Shown one piece after another: positions 1-8,068 of a stretch of 64,000 bases of DNA (the stretch's first letter is position 1; every line of letters begins with the position of its first letter). The position numbers and the translations under genes are program-made. Source of the stretch: Dactylosporangium aurantiacum (GTDB lineage Bacteria; Actinomycetota; Actinomycetes; Mycobacteriales; Micromonosporaceae); the NCBI RefSeq assembly GCF_000716715.1, contig NZ_JNYJ01000008.1, forward strand, positions 186,001 through 250,000, given 5' to 3'. A model generated the notes under the pieces. It was not told the origin of the DNA, did not search any database, and saw nothing but the letters and a program-made list of their open reading frames with translations.

Positions 1-1
1 C

Positions 2-1420
2 GTCATCTACGAGCTGCACGTGGGCACGTTCACCCCCGGCGGCACGTTCGACTCGGCGATCGAGAAGCTGCCCTACCTGCGTGACCTCGGCGTCGACCTG
101 GTCGAGCTGCTGCCGGTCAACACGTTCAACGGCGAGTGGAACTGGGGCTACGACGGCGTCGGCTGGCACGCCGTGCAGGAGTCCTACGGCGGCCCCGACG
201 GCCTGAAACGCTTCGTCGACGCCGCCCACGCGCACGGGCTGGGCGTGATCATCGACGCGGTCTACAACCACTTCGGGCCGTCCGGCGCGTACACCCCGGC
301 GTTCGGCCCGTACCTGTCGGCCGGCGCGAACACGTGGGGCCGGTCGCTGAACCTCGACGAGGCCGACTCCGGCGAGGTCCGCGCGTTCATCATCGACAGC
401 GCCCTGCAGTGGCTGCGCGACTACCACGCCGACGGCCTGCGCCTGGACGCCGTGCACGCCCTCGTCGACCGCGGCGCCACGCACCTGCTGGAGGAGCTCG
501 CGGTCGAGGTCGACGCCCTGTCGACCGCCGTCGGCCGGCCCCTGTCGCTGATCGCCGAGTCCGACCTCAACGACGCCCGGCTGGTCACCGCCCAGGAGGG
601 CGGCGGCTACGGCCTGCACGCCCAGTGGGACGACGACGTCCACCACGCGCTGCACGCGCTGCTCACCGGCGAGCGGCAGGGGTACTACGGCGACTTCGGC
701 TCCCCCGCCTGCTTCGCCAAGGTGTGGACGTCGGCGTTCTTCCACGACGGCACCTGGTCCTCGTTCCGCCGGCGCCGGCACGGCCGCCCGGTCGACACCC
801 GCCGCATCCCCGGCCACCGCTTCGTGGTCTGCCTGCAGAACCACGACCAGATCGGCAACCGCGCGGTCGGTGACCGGCTCACCGAGGTGCTGTCCCCCGG
901 CCTGCTGAAGGTCGGCGCGACGCTGCTGCTCACGTCGCCCTTCACCCCGATGCTGTTCATGGGCGAGGAGTTCGCCGCCCGCACCCCGTGGCAGTTCTTC
1001 ACCAGCCACCCCGAGCCGGAGCTCGCCGGCGCCGTCCGGGAGGGCCGCCGCGCCGAGTTCGCCGAGCACGGCTGGCCACCCGGCGACGTGCCCGACCCGC
1101 AGGACCCGGCCACCTTCGAACGCTCCCACCTGGACTGGTCCGCCCAGGACCCGGCGATGCTGTCGGTGTACCGGTCGCTGATCGCGCTGCGCAAACGCCA
1201 CCCGGCCCTCGCCGACCCGCGCCTGGACCTGGTCGAGGTCACCCACGACGACGGGGTGCTGCTGATCCGCCGCGGGCCGCACGTGGTGGTCGCCAACCTC
1301 ACCGGCGACCCGCGCACGGTGCCCCTGTCGGCGGACTGCCTGCTCTTCAGCACCGACGACACGGTGCTCCTGCAGGCCGACACCCTGACGTTGCCCCCGG
1401 AGTCCGCCGCGGTCATCTGA
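2..1420 (+). CDS. treZ: Malto-oligosyltrehalose trehalohydrolase, 3' part
   Basis: GH13 enzyme that releases trehalose from maltooligosyl-trehalose, the last step of the TreX-TreY-TreZ route from glycogen. The reading frame is open from base 2, so the start lies upstream. The 472 residues seen fit a family of about 580, so the N-terminal beta-sandwich is outside the window. GH13 motifs appear in order: DAVYNHFG, GLRLDAVHAL (nucleophile Asp), LIAESDLND (acid/base Glu) and LQNHDQIGNRAVGDRL, a long TreZ-type motif IV. The C-terminal beta domain is complete. MalQ, another alpha-glucan enzyme, lies 4 kb away on the other strand; treX and treY, if linked, would be to the left of the window. Confidence 0.93.
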   Translation, partial: VIYELHVGTFTPGGTFDSAIEKLPYLRDLGVDLVELLPVNTFNGEWNWGYDGVGWHAVQESYGGPDGLKRFVDAAHAHGLGVIIDAVYNHFGPSGAYTPAFGPYLSAGANTWGRSLNLDEADSGEVRAFIIDSALQWLRDYHADGLRLDAVHALVDRGATHLLEELAVEVDALSTAVGRPLSLIAESDLNDARLVTAQEGGGYGLHAQWDDDVHHALHALLTGERQGYYGDFGSPACFAKVWTSAFFHDGTWSSFRRRRHGRPVDTRRIPGHRFVVCLQNHDQIGNRAVGDRLTEVLSPGLLKVGATLLLTSPFTPMLFMGEEFAARTPWQFFTSHPEPELAGAVREGRRAEFAEHGWPPGDVPDPQDPATFERSHLDWSAQDPAMLSVYRSLIALRKRHPALADPRLDLVEVTHDDGVLLIRRGPHVVVANLTGDPRTVPLSADCLLFSTDDTVLLQADTLTLPPESAAVI

Positions 1421-1455
1421 CGTCGCTCGGCCCCGCCCGGTGGGTCCGGTGCGGC

Positions 1456-1971
1456 CTAGGCGAGCCGGCGCAGCCGCCAGGTGACCTGCGTCCGCACGCC
1501 CGGGTCCGGGTCGGCGGCGAGGGGGCGCAGCGCGTCGGCGGCGCCGGGCCGGGCGAGGAAGCCGACGATCCCGGCGGCCGCGGCGCGGATCCCCGGGTCG
1601 GGGTCGGTGAGCAGGGACCGGGCGACGGCGTCGACGCGGGCCCGGTCGGGCTGGTTGCCGAGCGCCACCAGGGCGGTGTGCCGCAGGGCTCGGTCGCCCG
1701 CGTCGGCTCGCTGGTCTTGGTCGCCGCCGCCGTCGCCCGTCGGGGTGGGCGGCTGGAGCGCGGTGGCGGTCAGCTCGTCGAGGTCGGCGGGGTCGGCGGT
1801 GAGGCCGAGCGCCCACAGGCGGGTCAGCGGGCTGCCCGGGTGGGCGAGGATGTGCCGGCGGCTGCCCGCGGGGTCGGCGGCGACCAGGGCCTCGATCTCG
1901 TCGACCACGGGGTCGGCGCAGTCGCACACGGCGTCCATGGCGTGCAGGAGGTCGCGCAGCGTGCGGGCCAT
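1456..1971 (-). CDS. HEAT-repeat-type protein
   Basis: A 171-residue soluble protein. The sequence shows repeated helical pairs of HEAT/PBS-lyase type, with phrases such as LLTDPDPGIRAAAAGIVGFLA and PLAADPDPGVRTQVTWRLRRLA in the second half. An acidic, Gly/Asp-rich spacer near residues 75-90 separates the two halves. Such proteins are usually scaffolds for protein contacts; there is no catalytic motif and no signal peptide. It converges on treZ with a 35-bp gap and stands alone, so the neighbours give no clue to its partner. The start ATG is the first in frame and has only a weak ribosome-binding site. Confidence 0.75.
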   Translation of the reverse strand: MARTLRDLLHAMDAVCDCADPVVDEIEALVAADPAGSRRHILAHPGSPLTRLWALGLTADPADLDELTATALQPPTPTGDGGGDQDQRADAGDRALRHTALVALGNQPDRARVDAVARSLLTDPDPGIRAAAAGIVGFLARPGAADALRPLAADPDPGVRTQVTWRLRRLA

Positions 1972-2019
1972 CCGCCGACGGTACCCGGGGGCACCGCCGG
2001 CGGACGCGTCGCGATCCGG

Positions 2020-2895
2020 TCAGGCGCGGGGCGGGATCTCCTGCAGCAGCCACGTGTTGCCGTCGGGGTCGGCGAAGTGGGCGTACAGGATGCCGCCGAG
2101 GTCGTCGACGGCGCCCATCGGCACCCCGCGGGCCAGCAGCAGCTCCCGGGACTTGTGGATGTCGGCGACGACGAGGTGCAGGCCGCGCAGCGTGCCCGGG
2201 GGCAGGTCGAGGCCCGGCAGGTCCTTGTACAGCACGATCGAGCACGCGGAGCCGGGCGGGGTCAGCTGGGTGACGCGGGCGCCGGTGCCGGGCTGGACGT
2301 CGTGGTCGAGGTGGAAGCCGAGCAGGTCCACGTAGAAGGCGAGCGCGCGGTCGACGTCGGCGACGGGCACCGGGACGAGCTCGAGGCGCATGTCGGGCAC
2401 CGGCGGCAGCTCCACGCCCGCCAGGTACGTCTCGAGGGTGCCGAAGCCGGCCTCCAGGCCCTCCTTCATCCCCGACTGCAGGGCGGCGTCGCGGGCCTCC
2501 TTCGACGGGTACCGCACCAGCGTGGTGATCATCGTGTGGCTGCCGAACGCGGTCAGGGTCAGCGTGTTGAGCGTCTCCGGCCAGCCGGGTCCCCACGTCT
2601 CGGTGCTGACGACCCGCAGCGGGCGGTCGATCTCCTGGTAGGTGCCGGTCAGCACCAGCTCGGCGTCGCCGTCGCCGCGCAGCACGTAGCGGAACGCGCC
2701 GCCGGGGCGCAGGTCGATCTCGCAGACGTCCATGCGCCAGCCGGGCGGGCCGGCCATCCAGTTGGGCAGGTGCTCGGGCTTGGTGTAGCAGTCGAAGACC
2801 AGGGCGCGGGGCGCGGCGACGGTGCGCCGGATCTGGATGTCGGTGTCGCTGGGCAGCTCGAACGTGGTGACGCCGGGCTCATGCATCAGGCTCAT
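2020..2895 (-). CDS. Fusion of SRPBCC (AHSA1-like) and glyoxalase/VOC domains
   Basis: A 291-residue two-domain protein. Residues about 15-160 form an SRPBCC/START-type lipid or hydrophobe-binding fold (IRRTVAAPRALVFDCYTKPEHLPNWM... then GWPETLNTLTLTA). Residues about 170-290 form a vicinal-oxygen-chelate domain (DRALAFYVDLLGF, then FADPDGNTWLLQE). SRPBCC proteins of this sort are commonly paired with an ArsR repressor, and here the upstream arsR-type gene overlaps this start by 17 bp, so the two are translated from one mRNA. The VOC half might bind a metal or simply a ligand; the substrate cannot be told. It is probably induced when the ArsR protein leaves the operator at 3247-3267. Confidence 0.85.
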   Translation of the reverse strand: MSLMHEPGVTTFELPSDTDIQIRRTVAAPRALVFDCYTKPEHLPNWMAGPPGWRMDVCEIDLRPGGAFRYVLRGDGDAELVLTGTYQEIDRPLRVVSTETWGPGWPETLNTLTLTAFGSHTMITTLVRYPSKEARDAALQSGMKEGLEAGFGTLETYLAGVELPPVPDMRLELVPVPVADVDRALAFYVDLLGFHLDHDVQPGTGARVTQLTPPGSACSIVLYKDLPGLDLPPGTLRGLHLVVADIHKSRELLLARGVPMGAVDDLGGILYAHFADPDGNTWLLQEIPPRA

Positions 2896-3229
2896 CGGTG
2901 CCGTCCTTCTGTTGCAGGGTCTTGAGGTAGCTGTCGAGTCGGGCGTAGTTCTCGTCCCAGAACCGCCGGTACTGCTCGGCGAACTCCGTCACCGCGCGCA
3001 TGGGTGCCGCCTCCAGCCGGCAGGGGCGCCACTGCGCCTCGCGGCCGCGGCTGATCAGGCCGGCCTGCTCCAGCACCCGCAGGTGCTTGGAGATCGCCGG
3101 GCCGCTCATGGCGAAGGGCGCGGACAGCTCCTTCACGGTCGCCTCGCCGCGGGTGAGCCGGGCGAGGATCGCGCGCCGGGTCGGGTCGGCGAGCGCCGCG
3201 AAGGTGACACTGAGCTGATCGGTGACCAT
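2879..3229 (-). CDS. ArsR-family transcriptional repressor
   Basis: A 116-residue winged-helix protein. The HTH reads ATVKELSAPFAMSGPAISKHLRVLEQAGLIS at residues about 30-60, and the N-terminal helix contains ALADPTRRAILARL, the signature of this family. The C-terminus (EFAEQYRRFWDENYARLDSYLKTLQ) matches the SRPBCC-linked subgroup, which lacks the metal-binding Cys-rich sites of true arsenic sensors. It is the first gene of a two-gene operon with the SRPBCC-VOC fusion. The ligand is unknown. Confidence 0.9.
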   Translation of the reverse strand: MVTDQLSVTFAALADPTRRAILARLTRGEATVKELSAPFAMSGPAISKHLRVLEQAGLISRGREAQWRPCRLEAAPMRAVTEFAEQYRRFWDENYARLDSYLKTLQQKDGTDEPDA

Positions 3230-3246
3230 CCGTTACCTCACCACTT

Positions 3247-3267
3247 GGTTATCTAACCTATCGGTTA
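3247..3267 (-). promoter_or_regulatory. Probable ArsR operator
   Basis: Two overlapping inverted repeats built from the same half-site: GGTTA-TC-TAACC at 3247-3258 and TAACC-TATC-GGTTA at 3254-3267, in an AT-rich stretch 18 bp upstream of the arsR-type gene. The position fits the promoter, and ArsR repressors are known to bind such short palindromes. Direct binding is inferred. Confidence 0.6.
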
Positions 3268-3376
3268 TTTAAGCGTGCCGGCGTACGGGTCGTCAAGCGG
3301 GTCCGGCGCGGCTCGGTCCCGGGCGCGTCTTCGCCGGGTGAGCTCAAGGACCGGGCGGTCGGGTAGCCTCACGGGG

Positions 3377-3973
3377 ATGTTCGGCCACGTGGCGGCGTCC
3401 GCTTTCAAGTGCGGCTTCGGGGGGTTCCACAGCGTCCGGTCGGCGCGGCTGGAGCTCACCGTCCCCCGGCGGCAGGAGCTGGTCGACGTGTGGGCGGACC
3501 TCGCCGACGCCGAGGCCAGGTTCCGGCTCGGCTGGGGCGAGGACGGCCCCGTGGTCGACCGCGACGAGACCGACCCCATGGTGATCGCCGACACGGGCGC
3601 CGAGTTCGTCGGCCGTGACCCGCAGACCGGGGTCGCCGTCGCCAGCGTCGGGTTCGGCCGGGCCGGTAACGGGTTCATGGAGGTCGGCGGGCTCGTCCAC
3701 CCGGCGTTCCGGCGGTTCGGGTTCGGCCGGGAGGCGCTCGACCTCGTCTGCGCGTTCGCGCACCAGCACTTCGGCATCGTCGAGCTGCGCGCCCGCTGCG
3801 AGACCGACAACGAGGCCAGCCGCCGCTGGCTGGCCTCGGCCGGCTTCCTGCCGCTGGAGGGCATCTCCATGCACACGCTGCCCGACGGCCGCAGCATGGC
3901 GACGATCCAGTGGCGGCGCCTGGACCCGACCGCGCGGCGCCGGTGCAAGCAGCCGTTCACCCCGGCCGAGTAG
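3377..3973 (+). CDS. GNAT-family N-acetyltransferase
   Basis: A 198-residue protein counted from ATG 3377. An in-frame upstream start at 3275 would add a low-complexity basic stretch and is unlikely. The acetyl-CoA-binding pattern is visible as VGGLVHPAFRRFGFGREALDLVCAFA, followed by GIVELRARCETDNEASRRWLASAGF, the usual beta4-alpha3-beta5 region of ribosomal-protein-type acetyltransferases. The acetyl acceptor is unknown. It faces away from the arsR-type gene, so the 147-bp gap holds both promoters, and it converges on the SPFH gene. Confidence 0.82.
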   Translation: MFGHVAASAFKCGFGGFHSVRSARLELTVPRRQELVDVWADLADAEARFRLGWGEDGPVVDRDETDPMVIADTGAEFVGRDPQTGVAVASVGFGRAGNGFMEVGGLVHPAFRRFGFGREALDLVCAFAHQHFGIVELRARCETDNEASRRWLASAGFLPLEGISMHTLPDGRSMATIQWRRLDPTARRRCKQPFTPAE

Positions 3974-4013
3974 CCCCCGGGCTTCCTGGCACCTGACCCC
4001 GGGTCCGGCCCGG

Positions 4014-5393
4014 CTACGGCTTCTTCAGCGTCGCCTGCAGGGCGCCGACGACGCCGGCCAGCTCGGCGAGGAGGCCGCCGATGGTGCTGGTGTCGTTGCC
4101 GCCGATGGTGACGGCGCGCAGCTCCGCGGGCTTCGGCAGCTTCGCCACGATCTCGGGCAGGGCGTCGACGAGCTTGGCCTGGATGGCCTCGGCGGACTGG
4201 GTGTTGTCGATGTCGGCGCGCAGGCGTTCGCGTTCCAGGTCCAGCAGCGCGCGGTCGTGGGCGGCGCGGGCGCGGGCGGCCTCCACGGCCAGTTCGCCGT
4301 CGACGGTGAGGCGGCGCAGCTCGGTCTCGCGTTCGATGCGCAGCCGGCCGATCTCGGCCTCCTCGGCGGCCCGCTGCCGCTCCAGGGCCATCGCGTGGCG
4401 GGTCGTGGCGTCCTGCAGGTCGGCGAGGGCCCGGCTGTCCTCCTCCTGCCGCTGCGAGCGGCGCAGCTGCTCGCCGGCCTCCTGGTCGAACTGCAGCGCG
4501 GCGTTGCGGGCGCGCAGCTCGGCGAGCTCCCGGTCGCTCTCGATCTGCTGGGTCTGGCGCAGCCGGGACGCGGCCAGCTCGCGGGCGCCGATCGCCTCGT
4601 CGGCGGCGAGCTCGGCGAGGCGGGCGATGCGGCCCTGCTCGGAGCGGTACGGCTTCTGCAGGTTCTCCCACAGCCGCGCCGAGCTGACCACGGCCTCCTT
4701 GATCTGCACGGTGACGATGCGCAGGCCGAGGCCGGCCGAGGTGTTGGCGGCGGCGTCGGCGGAGGTGCCCTCGGCGACGGCGCGCAGGCGGGCGGTGAGC
4801 TCCTCGATGATCGGCTGCTTGTCGCTGAGGACGTCGCTGACGCCGAGGGTGGCGACCTTGTCCTTGATGGCGGCCTCGGCCTGCTCCTTGAGCTGCAGGT
4901 TGACCAGTCGCATCGGGTCCTCGGCGTCGCCGAAGTCGAGTTTGCGGTACGCGGTGGAGAAGTCCTCGATGATCCACTGCACGTACGCCTGGACGAGGAC
5001 GCCCTGCAGTTCGCGGCAGATGCAGAAGGCGTTGATGAGGATGGTCTGCATCGCGCCGGGCACGACGAGATACGAGTCGGTCGCCGGGTTGTACCGGAAC
5101 GACACGCCGAGCCCGACGTGCAGGGGTTCGCTGCGGCCGCGGCGGGTGTGCACGACGAACGCGTTCGGCGGGACGATCACGGTCTTCCACCGGCCGATCC
5201 CGGTGACCCGGACCTCGACCGCGTTCGGCGCGGGCTGGGCCGCCTGCTGCCGGTCCCGGCCGCGGGTCGGCCCGCCCGGGGCGGGCGCCTGCGCGGCCGG
5301 GGCCGGGGCGCTGCGTTTGGAGCGCAGGTCCGCCTCGAGGCGTTCCTGTTGTGCGACGACCTGCTGCAGGTACTGGTTCCCGCTCGACGACAT
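4014..5393 (-). CDS. SPFH/Band-7 domain protein with long coiled coil, no membrane segment
   Basis: A 459-residue protein. Residues about 60-250 have the SPFH pattern (ILINAFCICRELQGVLVQAYVQWIIEDF... GLGLRIVTVQIKEAVVSSARLWENLQKPYRSEQ). Residues about 250-410 are a charged coiled coil rich in Glu, Arg and Ala, and the tail is short and hydrophobic. The N-terminus is an Ala/Pro-rich linker with no signal or transmembrane helix, unlike flotillins and stomatins. SPFH proteins oligomerise and organise membranes or chaperone proteases; a soluble form is less common. A purine-rich GGGAGCGGGCGG precedes the ATG. No clear partner gene is adjacent. Confidence 0.82.
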   Translation of the reverse strand: MSSSGNQYLQQVVAQQERLEADLRSKRSAPAPAAQAPAPGGPTRGRDRQQAAQPAPNAVEVRVTGIGRWKTVIVPPNAFVVHTRRGRSEPLHVGLGVSFRYNPATDSYLVVPGAMQTILINAFCICRELQGVLVQAYVQWIIEDFSTAYRKLDFGDAEDPMRLVNLQLKEQAEAAIKDKVATLGVSDVLSDKQPIIEELTARLRAVAEGTSADAAANTSAGLGLRIVTVQIKEAVVSSARLWENLQKPYRSEQGRIARLAELAADEAIGARELAASRLRQTQQIESDRELAELRARNAALQFDQEAGEQLRRSQRQEEDSRALADLQDATTRHAMALERQRAAEEAEIGRLRIERETELRRLTVDGELAVEAARARAAHDRALLDLERERLRADIDNTQSAEAIQAKLVDALPEIVAKLPKPAELRAVTIGGNDTSTIGGLLAELAGVVGALQATLKKP

Positions 5394-5481
5394 CCGCCCG
5401 CTCCCTGACCGTGGGACTCACTGTGGGATTCCGGGCACCATCTTGGCCGCCCCCGTCAAGGGGCGGCCATCGAACGAGCGG

Positions 5482-7188
5482 TCAGGCGTTGAACAGGTCC
5501 GCGATCTGTTTCATCCGCGCGTCGGTGGTCAGGTCCTCCAGCGTCAGCGGCAGCGGCACCCGCCAGTTCGGGTACTGCGTGGTCGTCCCCGGCAGGTTCG
5601 GCTGGCGGACCTCGCCGAGCACGTCGTACGGGGAGGCGAGCACGATCCGGCAGGGGGTGCGCAGCAGCAGCTGGTGCATCGCCAGGACGATCTCCTCGTC
5701 GGTGCTGTCGGGGCCGGTGAGCCCCTCGGCGTCGAGCAGGTCGAGCAGGGCGGTGCGGTCGGCGGTCGCGGTGGCCCACTCGACCTTGACGTCCCGGGTG
5801 AGGACGCCTGCCTCGGCCCGGGCCAGGACGTGCTCGCCGGACAGGAACCCGGCGGCGGTCGGCAGGTCGTGGGTGGAGATGCTGGCCATCGCGTTGTCGG
5901 GCCAGTCGCCGGGCGGCAGGAACCGGCCGTCGTCGTCGCGGGTGAACCACAGCACGGCCGAGCCGAGAATGTTGCGGTCCTGCAGGGTCGTGGTGACGAC
6001 CTCCTCGACGGTGCCGAGGTCCTCGCCGACGACGACGGCGCCGGCGAGCTTCGCCTCCTCGACGAGGATGCCGAGCATGGCCGCGTCGTCGTAGTAGACG
6101 TACGTGCCCCGCGCCGGGCTCTGGCCGGGCGGCACCCACCACAGCCGCCACAGCCCGGCGACGTGGTCGACGCGCAGCCCGCCGGCGTGGCGGAAGATGT
6201 CCCGCAGCAGGGTCCGCCAGGCGGCGTAGCCGGTGTCGGCGAGCCGGTCGGGGCTCCACGTGGCCAGGCCCCAGTCCTGACCCTGCTGGTTGAACGCGTC
6301 GGGTGGCGCGCCGACCTTCGCGCCGGCGGCGATGACGTCCTGCAGGGTCCAGGCGTCGGCGCCGCCGGGGTCGATGCCGACGGCGAGGTCGTGGATGATG
6401 CCGACGCTCATGCCGTCGGCGGCGGCGTTCGCGGCGGCGAGCTGCTCGGCGCAGCGCCGCTGCAGCCACGTGTGGAACGCGACGGCGGCCGGGTCGGCGA
6501 CGGCGTAGGCGGCGGGTCCGGGGCGGCGCAGCTCGGCGGGCCAGGTCCGCCAGTCGGGGCCGTGGTCGCCGACGAGCGCGCAGTAGACGGCGAAGTCGGT
6601 GAGGTCCGAGCGCTCCGCCGGCACCCGGGCGGCACCGGCGGGGCACAGCAGGGTGAGCGCGGCGCGTTTGGCCCGCCACACGCCGTCGTAGTCGATGAGG
6701 CCGTCGGCGGCGGGGGCGGGGCGCAGCGCGTCGACGGCGGCGCGCACGGCGGCGGTGGCGTCGCGGTACTCGGGCAGGTCGGTGACGCGCAGGTAGAGCG
6801 GGTTGACGAACCGCCGCGACGACGGCGAGTACGGCGAGGCCGGCAGCGGGTCGACGGGCGCGACCGCGTGCAGCGGGTTGACGAGGATCGCCCCGGCGCC
6901 GGTCGACTTCGCCCAGCGGGTGAACGCGGCGAGGTCGGCGAAGTCGCCGACGCCCCACGAGCCGGCCGAGCGCAGCCCGTACAGCTGCAGCATCCACCCC
7001 CAGGTGCGCGGCACCTCGGGCAGCGGGCCGGCCGGTTGGACCGGCGCGGCGGCGGGTGGGTTCGCGGGCGGGCCGAGCAGCGACAGCACCGTCCGCACGA
7101 CGGCGGGGTCGATGTCGACGCGTCGGCCGTCGGAGGTCTCGTAATAGGTCGCGACACCGCGGTGGAAGCCTGGCACGGGTCCAGTCAT
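5482..7188 (-). CDS. malQ: 4-alpha-glucanotransferase
   Basis: GH77 amylomaltase, 568 residues. It moves maltosyl or longer units between alpha-1,4-glucans in the cytoplasm. Visible motifs are SWGVGDFADL, LRVDHVAGLWRLWWVP (nucleophile Asp), VVVGEDLGTVEEVV (acid/base Glu) and STHDLPTAAGFLSG. The frame is open further upstream, but ATG 7188 is chosen because it forms a 4-nt ATGA overlap with the stop of the MEDS-STAS gene. It is the last gene of the eleven-gene leftward run and may carry its own role in glycogen turnover alongside treZ. Confidence 0.93.
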   Translation of the reverse strand: MTGPVPGFHRGVATYYETSDGRRVDIDPAVVRTVLSLLGPPANPPAAAPVQPAGPLPEVPRTWGWMLQLYGLRSAGSWGVGDFADLAAFTRWAKSTGAGAILVNPLHAVAPVDPLPASPYSPSSRRFVNPLYLRVTDLPEYRDATAAVRAAVDALRPAPAADGLIDYDGVWRAKRAALTLLCPAGAARVPAERSDLTDFAVYCALVGDHGPDWRTWPAELRRPGPAAYAVADPAAVAFHTWLQRRCAEQLAAANAAADGMSVGIIHDLAVGIDPGGADAWTLQDVIAAGAKVGAPPDAFNQQGQDWGLATWSPDRLADTGYAAWRTLLRDIFRHAGGLRVDHVAGLWRLWWVPPGQSPARGTYVYYDDAAMLGILVEEAKLAGAVVVGEDLGTVEEVVTTTLQDRNILGSAVLWFTRDDDGRFLPPGDWPDNAMASISTHDLPTAAGFLSGEHVLARAEAGVLTRDVKVEWATATADRTALLDLLDAEGLTGPDSTDEEIVLAMHQLLLRTPCRIVLASPYDVLGEVRQPNLPGTTTQYPNWRVPLPLTLEDLTTDARMKQIADLFNA

Positions 7189-8021
7189 ACCCCGCTGACC
7201 TGGTCGCGAAGCACGAGACTCGGCACGGTGTCGGCGCCGACGAGGTGCAGCGTCTGCCGCACGCCGCGGGTGCAGCGCACGACGGTGCTGCGGTGGGGGC
7301 GCGACGCGGCGAACCGGACGATGGTGCCGGCCCCGGCGGCGTCGAGGAAGCGCAGCTCGCTGGCGTCGAGCAGGACGGTGCTGTCGGCGCCGGCGACGAT
7401 GTCGAGGATGGACGGCAGGGCGGCGGCGTTGGAGGCGTCGAGCTCGCCGGACAGCCGCAGGTGGGCACCCCAGCCGCCGACGGTGAAGCGCAGCAGCGGG
7501 CCGGGGTGGACCGCGGCGATGGCGGTGAGGGCGTCCTTGGTGAAGCGGCGGCGGTCGTACAGGCACAGCCCGGCGACCCGGGCGTCGCCGAAGAACCGGT
7601 TCGCGGCCGCCTCGTAGCGCACCAGCTCGTCGGCGCCGAGGCCGGCGCGCAGCGCCCACGTCATCTTCCCGGCGAGGAACAGCCCCCCGTACCCGTCGCC
7701 GGCCGCCTGCTCGCGCATGGCGGCCATGCCGTCGAGCATCCGCTCGACGAGGGCCGGGCCGGTCCGCGCCGTCAGGTCGAACCCGCCGGTGCCGTACCGG
7801 GTGATGACCAGCTGCCCGGGCGCGGCGGCGGGGGCGGCGGCGGTCAGGTGCCGGGCCAGGTCCGCGTCGTCGGCGTCGAGGAAGACCGCGACCCGCTGGC
7901 CGGGGCGGACCCCGGCCCGGACGTAGCGGGTGAGCAGGTCACGGCACTCGTCGTCGGCGGAGTACATGGCGCTGACGTGGTCGCCCAGTCGCCATGATCG
8001 ATCCTCGCGCCCCTCCGACAC
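7185..8021 (-). CDS. MEDS (DcmR-type sensory) and STAS domain protein
   Basis: About 278 residues. Residues 10-165 look like an MEDS domain (LGDHVSAMYSADDECRDLLTRYVRAGVRPGQRVAVFLDADDADL), a sensory module often found with histidine kinases or anti-sigma switches. Residues about 175-278 form a STAS domain (LSGELDASNAAALPSILDIVAG, then VLLDASELRFLDAAGAGTIVRFA); the Ser usual at the phosphorylation site reads Asp-Ala-Ala here, so classic SpoIIAA-type phosphorylation may be lost. The start is uncertain: GTG 8021 sits on top of the GAGGAGG sequence that would serve as ribosome-binding site. It is 47 bp downstream of the mannosidase gene and overlaps malQ by ATGA. Confidence 0.78.
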   Translation of the reverse strand: MSEGREDRSWRLGDHVSAMYSADDECRDLLTRYVRAGVRPGQRVAVFLDADDADLARHLTAAAPAAAPGQLVITRYGTGGFDLTARTGPALVERMLDGMAAMREQAAGDGYGGLFLAGKMTWALRAGLGADELVRYEAAANRFFGDARVAGLCLYDRRRFTKDALTAIAAVHPGPLLRFTVGGWGAHLRLSGELDASNAAALPSILDIVAGADSTVLLDASELRFLDAAGAGTIVRFAASRPHRSTVVRCTRGVRQTLHLVGADTVPSLVLRDQVSGV

Positions 8022-8068
8022 CTCCTCAGCGTATGGAGAAACCCGATGCGGGGCTAGTAGTGCTTTGT

